A DNA stretch of 64,000 nucleotides, from positions 197,442,353 through 197,506,352 of the forward strand of contig NC_134568.1 in NCBI RefSeq assembly GCF_050947875.1. The letters run 5' to 3'. The translations under genes were made by a program, and so were the position numbers. The notes under the pieces are model-generated. The model did not search any database, was not told the origin of the DNA, and saw nothing but the letters and a program-made list of their open reading frames with translations. Below are positions 43,901-55,896 of the stretch, piece by piece. Each line of letters opens with the position of its first letter. Positions within the stretch are counted from its first letter, which is position 1. This DNA is from Dermacentor variabilis (Eukaryota; Arthropoda; Arachnida; Ixodida; Ixodidae).

Positions 43901-45270
43901 TTTACTGAATTTTTGCAGGATAGTGTGAATATATGCACAACGAAGGTCTAAATTCCAAAAGATTATGCTGCAGTTGACGGGTATGAACACTTAAGAACCA
44001 TCAGAGGCCCATCCGAAAGAGCGTACCGACAGAGCGGAAGTTTAAAAGCATACAATTAAAAGCGCTCAGAAAATTCACAATGTAATGCGCAGACGCATGG
44101 AAAATTTAGGCAAACAGCGCTGGCTCGATTTCTGTAGCACGCTGTCTCCTCGCACGTCTGTCCCACGAATGTTTCTAGTAATTTGTTCTTTAAGCGGACC
44201 TATAAAACAGAGCTTCCCATTTCGTGCTCTCACTGTAGCCCGGAACACGTGTGAGATAATACTTGCAGATGAATTTTGCGAGCTTCTTTCCAGACCTGCT
44301 TTTTCATCACAATGTTCAGAATTTGATAATTCAGTAGTGTTAGTTAAGCAGGAAATTAGTGCTTGCTATTGGGCACAACATTCTCAATTAGATCTTGCTT
44401 TCACATTGAGCTTCAATGTGCAATTGCATCATGTCGCCAAAAGTCTGCTGCTGGGTCGGACGGCATCACGTACAATATGCTAAGAAACCTCGGGCCGACA
44501 GGTACAAATGCTGTCTTAGACATCTATAATAATCTATGGATAGAAGAAACTGTACCTGACTCTTGGAAAGTCGCTCGAATCATCCCAATTTTAAAACAGG
44601 GCAAGTTGCCCTTGTGCCTCGAATCCTTCCTCCGGTGAGTTTGACTAGTTGTTTATGCACAATAGTGGAGAAAATGATTGACGCGCGACTTCAATGGTGG
44701 TGTAATGAAACGGAGGTGTTATCCAACTACTTAGCAGGTTTTAGAAAACAGAGATGCACAATGGGTGCAATATTGGATATAGTAACCTGTGTAGAACACG
44801 AACGTGCATGTGGAAACTTGACGACAGCAGTATTCCTAGACATCAAGAGGGCATTTGACACTGTTATTCACGTTAATGTTTTGCTAAGTATGTTAGAACT
44901 CGGAATGTCTGGCAGGTCCTTGCGATGGATTTCTAAATTTTCATCAAGTCGCAAAATATTCGTTCAGACGGATGAAGGAAAGAGTGCTGAACGTTGTCAA
45001 ACAGGGAGTACCACAGGGAAGCGTACTCAGCCCTTGCGTCATGGCTGATTTAACAAAAAGACTGCCATCACATTTAAGATTCTCACTGTATGCAGATGAT
45101 GTGTGCATACTACTACGGCCACAGCGTGCGACTCAACTGCTTACGCGCACATGACTCCTCATTGAGTCTGCATTAACTTATCTAGAAATGAATACGAAGT
45201 TGGAAAGAAGTTTGACAATTCAGTGAGAGAACTCGCGGCGTCCATTCATCGTCTCGCAGGTTTCAGCTGC
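43901..45270 (+). pseudogene. I-group LINE copy 2, reverse transcriptase, 3' truncated
   Basis: Segments in several frames: RRRMENLGKQRWLDFCSTLS, SAAGSDGITYNMLRNLGP, VPDSWKVARIIPILKQGK, VSLTSCLCTIVEKMI and TTAVFLDIKRAFDTV. Then come KQGVPQGSVLSP and YADDVCILL near 45090. Frameshifts lie near 44440, 44630 and 44990. Similarity to copy 1 fades by about 45270 before RNase H, so the 3' end is lost. Compared with copy 1 it lacks the large Gypsy insertion. Confidence 0.85.
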
Positions 45271-45928
45271 ATGATCTGTGCTATTATATACGTATGCATA
45301 ACAAGGGACGCAACCGGGGCGCTATCCTGGACATTGACAATTTCCGCCGAATTGTTGAATTCTCTATCTTGTCAGTTTTGATGAGCTCATAGGGCTGCTA
45401 CGGCTTCTCTGGTTGGCTGAAAACGCCACCCCGGAGGAACTTGACAGTGCCCAGAATAGCGCTCCCGGTCCTAAACGGTTCTGTACCGATAAATCAATCC
45501 AAAAGGAAACAACTGAAGTTCACAGTTAAGCCCGAAACGAAACAACCGATAGATCATCCAAAGCTTGTGAGGCAGTTGATGTTACCAGTTTTGTCAATTA
45601 AATCGTTGAACACAGCTCGAACAATATGATCACTTGTCTAAATTAAGATGTGCTGGCTGTGTTGGCCGTGTACGTGCTCCTACTGCGGTCAAAGGCGTAG
45701 ATCCCGACTCGCGCCAAAATGCCTGATTCGGTATACCGACGACTGTACAAGCGCCCTGCAATGAAGTTTGCCTGTACATGTCGCGCCACCTAGCAGCAGC
45801 GGTGAGCATCCGCGAGTAGGGCCTCAGCGCCATTTCCCCATTGTCCGTGGTGCGCTCAGGCCCGCCTGAAAGCCTGCTTTTCCAATTTTCCAATAGATTC
45901 CCCACGGCCTCTCGGCAGTTCCTCCGTG
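45271..45928. other. Unassigned stretch before the THAP remnant
   Basis: No recognised domain. It may contain promoter or 5' sequence of the THAP-like unit, but no start codon in frame was found. Confidence 0.35.
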
Positions 45929-46057
45929 AGAAGTGTGAACAAAAAGAACAAGCGCAGATACTGCTGCGTTAAGGATTGTCACAACCACGAAGGAGATGTC
46001 AGCATAAAATTGTACCGCTTCCCTTCAATACCGTGGGAAGAAGCCCGGCGGTTGAAG
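45929..46057 (+). pseudogene. THAP-domain unit, first half (exon-like)
   Basis: Reads RYCCVKDCHN followed by LYRFPSIPWEEARRLKCI and VAV. This has the THAP signature: C-x3-C, then the F-P core and the W/R-rich helix (W replaced by C at the usual WI position). Reading then runs into a possible donor near 46058. The second half of the domain lies at 46548-46690, so a roughly 490-bp intron is implied. It differs from the THAP of elements A and B. Confidence 0.65.
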
Positions 46058-46547
46058 TGTATCGTCGCGGTTCGTGTTGCTCTTGCGGATTTCTGCTAAA
46101 CGAACTAAGACGTAAATGAAAAAAAAAAAAAGAACAAGCCTTGGCATCCGTAAAAATGCACAATAAAGCGACGACTGCATAAAAACGTGTGAACTGATTC
46201 CCGCTGTTGTAAATTGGTTTAGATAGTTGTTTAGCTCGTCTCGCTCCAAAACAAACGCGTCGTGGTTGTTGCGTGTAAAATATAGCTTCGTAAATGCTCC
46301 GTGCTGGAGCTTTGTACGCACTGTGCTTTTTGTTGTTCGTCAATATGCCAACGTGCAGTTTCTTTCTTCGCCAAGATCAAGACGCGACTGCTGAAACTGG
46401 GCTCATTCATGCGGATGTTTTCTCGTGCTTAAAACAACAGAAATGAGATTGGAGTACACCGCAGCACACGTCGAGTATTCGCAAATTAGCTTTTCTATCG
46501 CGTACGCTAGTGCACATTTGTTCAGCCTTCGCGTTGTTTAGTCTCAG

Positions 46548-46690
46548 CTGATTGCTCTCTATTGTTTCAACGGTGATGACATCTCACGTTCGAGCCCGAA
46601 CGACAATACCAGAATATGTTCAAGGCACTTTGTCAACGGAGAAAAAAAGCGGTTACCTGCCATTTCGCCAAAGCCTCTACAATTGTGAGG
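46548..46690 (+). pseudogene. THAP-domain unit, second half (exon-like)
   Basis: Follows a CAG acceptor-like site. Reads FNGDDISRSSPNDNTRICSR and then HFVNGEKKRLP, ending in a stop soon after. It supplies the C-x2-H pair and the HF aromatic that complete the C2CH THAP module begun at 45929. The sequence then ends in SPKPLQL and a stop, so no larger protein follows. Either a dead gene copy or a cut transposase. Confidence 0.65.
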
Positions 46691-46841
46691 AGCAAGGCAC
46701 GCTCCACGTAATGAAGCTACAAATTACAGTTGAAAAACGTCTAAGGCCGTATTTGCTCACTTAAGTTGCATAAAATAATAATTTGTTAACTTTGAGTTCG
46801 ACGTCGTAAGCATGCTCGCTTTGTTGTGACAAACACTTCGC

Positions 46842-47113
46842 GACCCGCGGTGGTTGCTTAGTGGCTATGGTGTTGGGCTGCATGCTAAGCACGAGGTCGC
46901 GAGATCAAATCCCGGCCACGGCAGCCGCATTTCGATGGGGGCGAAATGCGATAACGCCCGTGTACTTAGATTTAGGTGCAGGTTAAAGAACCCCAGGTGC
47001 TGCCCACCCAGGCGGTCCAAATTATTTCGGAGTCCCCCCCCCCCCCCCCCCTACGGCGTGCTTCATTATCAGATCGTGGTCCTGGCACCTAAAACCCTAT
47101 AATTTAATTTAAG
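46842..47113 (+). mobile_element. Ruka-type SINE, full length
   Basis: The tRNA-like head (GGTGGTTGCTTAGTGGCTATG; B box AGATCAAATCC) leads into the CATTTCGATGGGGGCGAAAT body, a C-run at about 47034-47051, and an AATTTAATTTAA tail. The duplication CACTTCGC is at 46834-46841 and 47114-47121. This is the longest copy in the window. Confidence 0.87.
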
Positions 47114-47121
47114 CACTTCGC

Positions 47122-48330
47122 TGCGATGTCCGTGCTGTTTACTTCTTTGACGCGATATACATGGTTGTAGTCGTAAATTTGACATCCTTTCTCAAGCGTC
47201 GGTGGTATAAAATGCGCTTCGATGTATTCGATTGCCTTAAAACCACAATTTAGAACGACCGACACGTTTCAAACGAGCGCCGCAAAAGCTTGCCTCCGTA
47301 GCAGTGGCCGCCTCGGTGTTTCGCGTAACTGACACGGTGGCGCTGACGGCTGAGACGATCGGTGCACCGCCTGACCATTGAGGATACCTTATATAGAGCT
47401 GTGTCGAGTCGCCCAGATGTGGCGCGGCGCGAGGTTATTAGTGCAGGGTCCCGTTGGTTGGTTGTCGTCATGGAGGTCAGAAAAAGAAAGTTTCCTTCCT
47501 TCGGGATTCTCAGGGACCATGAACGACAGTGTTGCGTGGTTATTAAATTTGTAGCATTTTATTCACGAGCGTATTATTCACACATTTTAATGTAAAAACT
47601 TTAGTAAAGACTAAGTTTGGTATACGCTGTCCGAACGAGACAAACATAGGCTAATTCGTCCACTGGCGCGACTGACGTGTTGCTGGCGCCCCACCGTGTT
47701 CTCGGCTCTCTGCTGTCTCACGTTGTTGACGTCGTGTTAAAATTAGTACACGTGCCAAGTGCAGAAACGTTTGTCCGTCACCGCGTCATTTCAGGACCCC
47801 CTTCTGAGAGAAACTTGTGGGGAAAAATATTCTGCGTAAATGTCTTCATAGTGTCTTAATGATTTCGGTGTCTTCGACTTCGAAATGCTTTCAAGATTTC
47901 TAAATGCACTATACATCAGACTCCTGCTCCATAACTTCATTTAGCATTATAGCTTGGTCAAGCTGGGTTTAGTAGGCAGCTGACTTTTGCTTCCCGAGTT
48001 TCACCAGCTACGACGTTTAGCTAGCCGGACGTATACGGCCTCATGGCAATGTCGCGTCACATTTATTGAATTTTATTATTGAATCGTTTCAGCGCCTGAG
48101 CTGCGCGATGTCGACGCGATTACCTGAAGCACTCTGAACATCTCGAAGGCGCTTGTAAATTGCGCTTAAAGAAACCTTTTCCCGCTCCTGAGCCAGCATG
48201 ACGAAAGGATAGGGGCAATATGGAGATCGAGAACTGAAAAGTATTTTCGTTCTCTCTCTCTCTTGCCAACATATAGCGCCTGCCTCTTTAACAAAAGCGC
48301 ACCCACAGTGGCTAAACCAGATCAAAATAC
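47122..48330. other. Unassigned intronic stretch
   Basis: Contains a TTATATAGAGC box near 47389 about 80 bp before a short open frame starting at 47470 (MEVRKRKFPS). That frame has no recognised domain or splice support. Otherwise nothing recognised. Confidence 0.4.
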
Positions 48331-48505
48331 GTTTTTTTTTTTAATTATGGGGTTTTACGCGCCGAAACCACGATCTGATTATGAGGCACGCCGTAGTGAG
48401 GGACTCCGAAAATTTGGACCACCTGCGGTTCTTTAACGTGCACCTAAATCTAAGTACACGGGTGTTTTCGCATTTCGCCCCCATCTAAATGCGGCCGCTG
48501 TGGCC
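48331..48505 (-). mobile_element. Ruka-type SINE, 5' truncated
   Basis: On the minus strand the body (CATTTAGATGGGGGCGAAATG) runs to an AATTAAAAAAAAAA tail. The tRNA-like head is gone beyond GGCCACAGC. A short duplication near CGTTT is possible. It matches the other three copies through the shared segment GTGCACGTTAAAGAACCGCA. Confidence 0.82.
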
Positions 48506-49376
<871 letters not shown>

Positions 49377-49800
49377 GAGGACTGTAGGCAGCTCGCACGA
49401 ACCCTTACGACCGCTGCTCAAGGTCGTCAAAAGCTGCGGCGTGACAGTGGCGCGCTTACACCACTTTTCCAGACTGGTTCCCTTGTTTGCTTGGGGGTCC
49501 TGCCTCACAGCCCTGGTATTTCAACCAAACTCCTTGCACGCTATGATGGCCACTACCGCGTCGTAGACCGTACCTCAGCTGTCACCTACGTTGTAGAACC
49601 TGTAACGCCATCCTCCGACCTTAGCCGTACTATGACCCCCTCATCCTACCTACGCCGTAAGTCGCCAGAATGGCTCCTCTTCTCTCCCGGGGTCCATTGT
49701 AGTGAAGAGGAAGACGAAGAAAACGCTCTTGTGTCGGCTGTGCCCGCGATCAGCGTTCGTGTAGCAACTAGACTGTGCCTAGTGTCTTATAATAAATCCT
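49377..49800 (+). pseudogene. Gypsy integrase C-terminal fragment
   Basis: From 49491 it reads [20 protein letters not shown] and then [14 protein letters not shown] and [12 protein letters not shown]. This matches the C-terminal (GPY/F-type) module of Gypsy integrases, with GHY in place of GPY. Upstream frame pieces are shifted. AATAAA lies at about 49792. The fragment sits precisely between two long TA runs, so its original flanks are lost. Confidence 0.72.
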
Positions 49801-49808
49801 CATATTAC

Positions 49809-49809
<1 letters not shown>

Positions 49810-49884
<75 letters not shown>
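49810..49884. repeat. (TA)n microsatellite, about 75 bp
   Basis: A second pure TA run, 435 bp after the first. Confidence 0.97.
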
Positions 49885-49885
<1 letters not shown>

Positions 49886-52249
49886 GTGCAAGAGGCTATG
49901 CTCGGGGACAGCAATTACCAGTATTACAATAGGCATATTAGTTGGTTTTCCAGCACCGCGAAGCCGTATTCCAGTCGACGCAGTGCTTTTTTTCGGCAGT
50001 GCGCGAATGAAATTCAACGTTTCGCAAAACTTCATATAATGCTTGCCTACAAGTTTTGGCGACCTGAGGTTCTCTAGCGCGGAGCCAAATCATTTCTTTG
50101 CAGATATACTTGTTTGTATTTTACAAATGTATAGCTTAGGGATTTAGGTTCTTGCACCTCATGATTGGAGTTTCTGTAAGGATGACGGAGTAAAGCGGGC
50201 GTTGATATTATTTGTTTGAACTCGAGAAATACATCTCTGGCCTTTTCTGTCACCGGACTCTCGCTGTGTCTGGTGGTCAAATGAACGCGTGTCTCCGACT
50301 TGATCATGCCAAAAAGTAGCATACTCCGATCCATTGGCAGTAGAGTTTGCTTTAGTCACTTGCTCGACGCATGGGACTTGCTCGGTAGATGTGCCTTTCT
50401 ATCGATAGATGTGCCTTGCTATGGCAGCCAGCACGCTGCGGCTCCGTGCCCCTCGCTGTCGCAGCGCGCTGGCTGCCCGCTGCTGGGTGACGTGAGCAAA
50501 ACGTCGCCTCGAGGGGCGCGGCTTTGCGCTCGCTGCAGCCTCCCAGTTTCACTTTCGCCCGCTCTTATAGCCGACATTCCTCGTGGCAGTTCGGCGGGTA
50601 GTCGCATTTTTCCAGATCCAAAAGTGTATATGCCTTGTACGGAGAGCTCGCTTCAAGTTCCCGGTTACGATGAGCCTGCTGAAACTAAAAGCTGAAAACT
50701 TAATTAATGTGTTTTTGTTAATTACCGACTAATTACCACGTATCACCCGTCATTCCGTGGTCGCCACCATTGATGGTATGTCTCTGGAGGAACCGTCCTT
50801 TTATTTCAAAACGGCTATATTTGAATATTACTTAGTCATTGCAGAAAAACCGGCAATTAAAAAAAATTAAATCTTCGCTAAAACACCCGGTCTATATTAA
50901 CTTGGTGGCACTATTCTTCTATAACAACGCAGTTAGAAATCTTCTCTTGCTTTCATCATAAAACAAAAGCGTGAATTGATCTTCAATTTTCGCGGTTAAA
51001 AAGAATGTTTTGCGAGTAGAATATGTAAAACACGTGAAATTCAGTTTCAGCACACATGTGGCTTTAGACTGTCTTTTTTTTTTTTTTTTTGACAGACCTG
51101 ATAAAAATGAGGAAAACTTCTGTGAATAGAAATTGGAGATGTTATTGCACTGAAAAGTTAAGACAGTAAAGTTTATCGAAGCAAAGTTTTCCAAGCGCGG
51201 GGAAAAAAAATGGAAGAGCAGCGACAACGTCGGTGCCCCACATTGGTCGGAATCACGGCGGCGGGTATACAGGTGGGAGAGACAAACAAGGCCCTGCCTG
51301 CGCGCTCTATCCCCGAGCTGTCGCTGCTTCACCATGAAACGTGCTGTTGAATTGCATGAATGAGTGAGCAAAACTTCATTTGAACGGAAGGCTCTCTGGC
51401 TTAGGGAGAAAGTTGGGCAATGAGAGTAGGATAGGTGAAAGCTATCAGCGGCCTTGAAGTCTGGCTTGTCACGCAAAATGCCGTGCACAGTGCGTTCGTT
51501 TTCCGGAGTTCGGCTCTGGTTTCTCTTTATATTCCCCCTTTTCCTGTGTGGGGTATCAAACTGGACGCCCGTTTGGCTGACCTCCCTGCATTTCCTCTCC
51601 TCACTCTCTCTCTTGGCTCTGCTTGAGACGCTGCACTAGAGCGGGCCTACACGTTTGCAGAGTTGATCATGTTGTCGCGCTGGGCTTTCAGCCGGAGCAT
51701 CTGTAATCGCCGCAAGTACAAAGGCAGTGCGAGTACACTTGCGAGGCGCAAACATGCGGGGTCTCGCGTCCCATCGTGCGGACACCCGCTGCAGCGAACG
51801 AAAGCGGCACACGGAACCAAGTCCTCACATTCAACTGGCCGATCACATTTGTCCTCCGTCTTTACAGTGCATAAACGTACGGTTTGTCTCGCACAATTTC
51901 AGTTCGCTCGGTGGACGTGAGAACCCAGTGCGAAAGGAGCAATCACAGTGCGTACTAGTCGCGTGCATGGAACACTATATAATATCGTGACGCACATGGC
52001 GACTTGTTTTCGTGTGAAAACAAAGAATCTGATGTTCAGTGTAAAGCCGTTCTAGAAGCTTTGGACGGAAATTCGATAGGTAATGAGCAATTTTTCAGGG
52101 CACTTAGCTCAGGTCCGAAACGCATGTCGCTGGCTCGGCGTATGTTTCTGTTTCAAAGCAGTACTCCAGACAGGCTTTAGAATCTCCTGACTGGTTTTAG
52201 AAATGCTGCGTATTTAACGCAACAGAACGGCTTGTTGGCCTAGTCGATG
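49885..52249. other. Unassigned intronic stretch
   Basis: Holds a GC-rich hairpin near 50421-50473, a T-run near 51073-51090 and a small frame on the minus strand near 50160-50300 faintly like Gypsy pol (FKQIISTPALLRHP). No supported gene. Confidence 0.4.
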
Positions 52250-52614
52250 CTTACTAAAATACATTTTTTTTTGCCACAAGTTACAACACACACAAAAGGA
52301 AGACACGTAGAAGACGCGCTCGACAGCATCGAGAGCGACGTCGTTTTGGGTGCTGAGGGCGCCCGCGAAGCATCCGACGAGGACGACTTCTCTGGTAGTT
52401 TCGACGAGGATGCCGCTTGTGGCATAGACTATCGAGATTTAGTAGCCGAGCTTATACGGTAAATGAAAGTGTGTCATGTTGAAAGTTTCTTGTTTTTCTA
52501 AAATGATATGGGTCGACCTAATCTCGAACTGTAAGTTTTTCATTCTCAGAGCGATCAACGTATAGGAGTCGACCTATATTCGTGTTTGACCTATTTTCGA
52601 ATAAATATGGTAGT
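52250..52614 (+). pseudogene. Acidic C-terminal tail, possibly of a pogo/Tigger-type transposase
   Basis: A frame from about 52280 to 52462 encodes an acidic Asp/Glu-rich tail (EASDEDDFSGSFDED) and stops. It is followed by GTCGACCT repeats and CGAATAAATATGGTAG, which could be the 3' terminus of such an element. Acidic tails are common in CENP-B-like transposases, but no DDE domain is present. Confidence 0.3.
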
Positions 52615-52680
52615 TGCAACATACGATGTCCTGCACACTTATGCATATGGTCATGGGCAGATGTATGACAGTCTCATTAG

Positions 52681-52770
52681 GTGCGTTCGTGCGTTCATGC
52701 GTGCGTTCATGCGTGCGTTCATGCGTGCGTTCATGCGTGCGTTCGTGCGTGCGTTCGTGCGTGCGTGTGT
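52681..52770 (+). repeat. 12-bp minisatellite (GCGTGCGTTCAT)n
   Basis: About seven tandem units of GCGTGCGTTCAT with T/G variation in later units; because 12 is a multiple of three it stays open in all frames and gives a spurious FMRA repeat. Confidence 0.92.
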
Positions 52771-53904
52771 AAAAGGGGGTGGCCGGGTGGGAGGGGGTGG
52801 CAAGGCCATTCCTCTAGAACTGCTAGCGGAATGAGTGCTTATAGCGTATCATATCAGCCACATTTTACCGATAAAGCTGAAGAATTTTAGAATCTAGAAT
52901 TGTACTATTCATGAATCGTCATTAAGGGCTAGTGCAGCAGAGTGAGCTAGTGGACCCTGCTGAATCAGAGTACGCCATTTGGAAAACTTTCGAATAAAAT
53001 AAATAAGAAAAGCGATAAGGAAGTAATTCAGAACATATGTTATCGTTGGACATTGGACTGCCAGTGCCAAAAAGTGGTGTGATCTGCAGATTTCGGATCA
53101 AGTGCCAACATATTGAGAGAAATATAAGACCAGTTTCCTGTCGACCTTCCAGCGCAATGATGCCACGAGACGGTATCTTGGTATAATCTAAATAGCTATT
53201 TCGGGTCCTTGTCAAGATCCATGGTATCGAAATGAACGTACTCACGGACAGTGACGACTTTATTTCCATCATCAACAAGAAAAGAAGAGACACCAGTCGT
53301 TTGCATAGCGGGAGAGCGCTGCCCGTCCAAGGTTACGATGAGGCGATAAGCTCCCATAATGAGTGGGCATCTGTGTTGACGGAATTTCGAGGACATCGCA
53401 TAACTACGTGTTGGCAACGCCCTGATGTCGCCTACAACTTCCTTTCATCTCGTCTCGACACGACAAAGGTAAGGAATAACCTTTATAGGGACAATGGGTT
53501 GAAGATAGCGCAAAAGTGACGCAAGGCGTGGAGACAACAAACCCTCTATGGTCAATCCACTTCGTGAAGGCATATGAGAACGAAGTATCCAGAGCTCGTC
53601 TGCATAGAAAATTATCCTCCGGCGACGCAGACGCACGCTGTTCCATTTACTAATAAAATGTTCGTATAGCCCAAGTGCATGAAAAAAAAAAAAGACTACA
53701 CAAGACAGAGCGCTATTCCTTCTTGTTTCCCATGTACTTGCGCTATACGAACAAGCCCAAATTTACACGATGGTCTTCCTTTTGAGCAAGCAAGCAAACA
53801 GTGGTTCGGGAAGCCTCGTGCAACATGTAAAGAGAGCGGAAGGCATGGTTAAAATAGGAATTGCGAGTGACGTTGGAGGCCGACAGCATTCGACCGCAGT
53901 TTCG
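52771..53904. other. Unassigned stretch with open frames on both strands
   Basis: Between 53190 and 53650 both strands are open for 70-95 codons. A GTAAGG donor-like site follows one of them (about 53468). No domain was recognised, so no gene is called. Confidence 0.35.
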
Positions 53905-54420
53905 CATTTGTTGTGCCCATACTACTGCCGCTAAAGAAAATGCTAATTCGTCCTTGCACTGATTATAGCACTCTTAACTGCCAAACTGAGTTACTACTGC
54001 TTCCAATGCCAATATCTGTTACTGCCGTATTGTCGAAGAGAACGGTGGCTGCGACTTATTTTCACGGATTTGTGAATGCTTATGGTAGATTTCATTGAAC
54101 TAAAGGAGACCAAACATGCGCACATCAGTTACGCTCTTTCCATTTGTCCGGATATGATTGCCTGCCCTTTGGTTAGAAGAATGAATGAGCCTGGTTATAA
54201 AATATCACGAATGTCATTCCGAAATTACAGTTGGGCTGTTTTGGCAACGTTGATATGAACGCCGTCATCATGTTTTGAAAGACAGAAGAAGAGCATGAAC
54301 ATCAGACTTCTCAAGTCTCCGACGCCCTAAACCTATAGCGCAGCCGAATATGAGCTTCCAGAAAAACGCGCTCTTTCAAGATAAAATTACCTTTCTCAGC
54401 AGGGTCTTCAACGGCTGTAG
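53905..54420 (+). pseudogene. Gypsy reverse transcriptase fragment, decayed
   Basis: Reads RPCTDYSTLNCQTELLLLPM, then an ATYF block, and much later KTEEEHEHQTSQVSDALNL. These are the R-x-C-x-DYR-x-LN and K-T-x-EEH...AL blocks of Gypsy RT. The YLDD catalytic region is scrambled (VDMNAVIMF near 54255). Many frameshifts. Confidence 0.65.
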
Positions 54421-55665
54421 TAAAAGTACAAGCAGGAGACCATTGAAATAATTTCGAAGTTGATCAGGCCTTAATACGTGCAGTCCTTGCGCGTATCTTT
54501 AGGCCTTTCTGGATATTGGTCCTTTACAAAAGCCTTTGCAATCAAGACGAAGTGTTTCGCACGTTTGACGCAAGACGTGCCATTAGTGGAATGCGTGTGA
54601 AAGTGCTTATACCGTGAAACAGTAAAGCTCATATCATGAGACTTTTCCGTTGCACAAACAATTCTCAATTAGCCGTTTCTCTTTAAGAATGATGCATCGC
54701 ATTATACTATAACTGGTACGGTATTTTATCAGAAGCTGTCACATCAGTTTGATAATCAGAGGCACCATATATGGTGGGATATTAACATAATTGTAAACTG
54801 GGGGCTGCATAAGTGCACTATACACCAAGAGTAGAAAGTAAGCCCAAATCGTCTTGAAAGCTGTGCAGTATTTTCGAACCTATATACGTATAGCAGGAGC
54901 GAAGTCACACTTTTCACGTACAATCAGACACTGACTAGCTTTTTCGAGCTGACGTACACAACCTCGAGGACGCATTGCAAGATGTATTACTACCTGCAAC
55001 ATTTTCGCATAGTCATTTCGTGCTACCATGTGGCCCGCTATTCACTGGTGCAAATTCAGTGTCGATATTGTATATGAAACGAGCGAACATCCGGAACAAA
55101 CCACTTACACGATACTGCGGGAAGGAACAGAAGACATGCGTTGATGGAAAATGCCATGCGGCCAGCAACAATGGTTCCAAAGGTTCATATTTATTATGAT
55201 ACATCAGAGTCCGGTGAAAATTATGAATTTTGCTGTAAATAAGAAAAAAAAACAAGCTACTGAAACTATTTACATTTCGGGTATGCAAGAATACATCAGC
55301 AACGACAGAAGTGCTCCGTTCTTGCGTCTGCAGCGATACCTGTCTCCAACTTTCGGCAAGGCTTGAGACAAAGACGGTCCGTGAAAATGCACTTACGGAT
55401 GTTAAGAACTGACCCACCTAGCGACAATGCACACTGGCTCATGGAATGCATTTCACAAGTCACTGTTGCAATATCTGCATGGACATATGTATAATTCCAT
55501 TTCCATATTATGCCACATGGCACGTGGAAATGACACATTCGCAGGTACCACATGTGTCAAGCAAAGAAAGGGAAGTTCAGACAGCCTACCAGACACCATG
55601 ATATGGCAAATGAGTTCTGCAGAAGCCCGCAAGGTGGAGCTAAGTTAATGAAAAGGAAAAAAAAA
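54421..55665. other. Unassigned stretch, possibly more decayed Gypsy sequence
   Basis: It follows the RT fragment but no integrase or RNase H block could be confirmed. Confidence 0.3.
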
Positions 55666-55896
55666 TGTCATCCTCCCGGCTGTAGCACGAGGCTACAAGG
55701 AAACCCACGCGGGTTTCTCAGAAAGAAAACTTAGCAGTTGAAGAAAGATTCCTATTGGTCCGGGGGATTCGTCCTGGTCCGAGATGAGGACGAATCCTCC
55801 GGACCAAGAGGAATTTTCCTGCAACTACAAAGTTTTCTTTTTGAGAAACTCGCGTGGGTTTCCTTGTAGTCTCGTGCTACAGTCGGGCGGATGACA
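55666..55896. mobile_element. 231-bp foldback MITE
   Basis: Begins TGTCATCCTCCC and ends in its inverse GGCGGATGACA. The whole element folds back on itself: GGAAACCCACGCGGGTTTCTC on the left matches the inverse on the right, and the central GGATTCGTCC and GGACGAATCC meet near 55781. A hairpin of about 105-bp arms with a very small loop and no coding sequence. Confidence 0.85.

Noticed and set aside
45271..45928. 91-codon minus-strand frame (45630-45905) as an additional exon of the Sel1-like gene
   Set aside because: No donor/acceptor pair in the needed phase and no Sel1-like pattern; exons 1 and 2 already join in phase without it.
50160..50300. Minus-strand fragment resembling the Gypsy RT/RNase H connection (LLRHP)
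   Set aside because: Only one short block matches and no neighbouring pol motif supports it.
52681..52770. CRISPR-like array
   Set aside because: Units are contiguous 12-mers with no spacers; the genome is eukaryotic.
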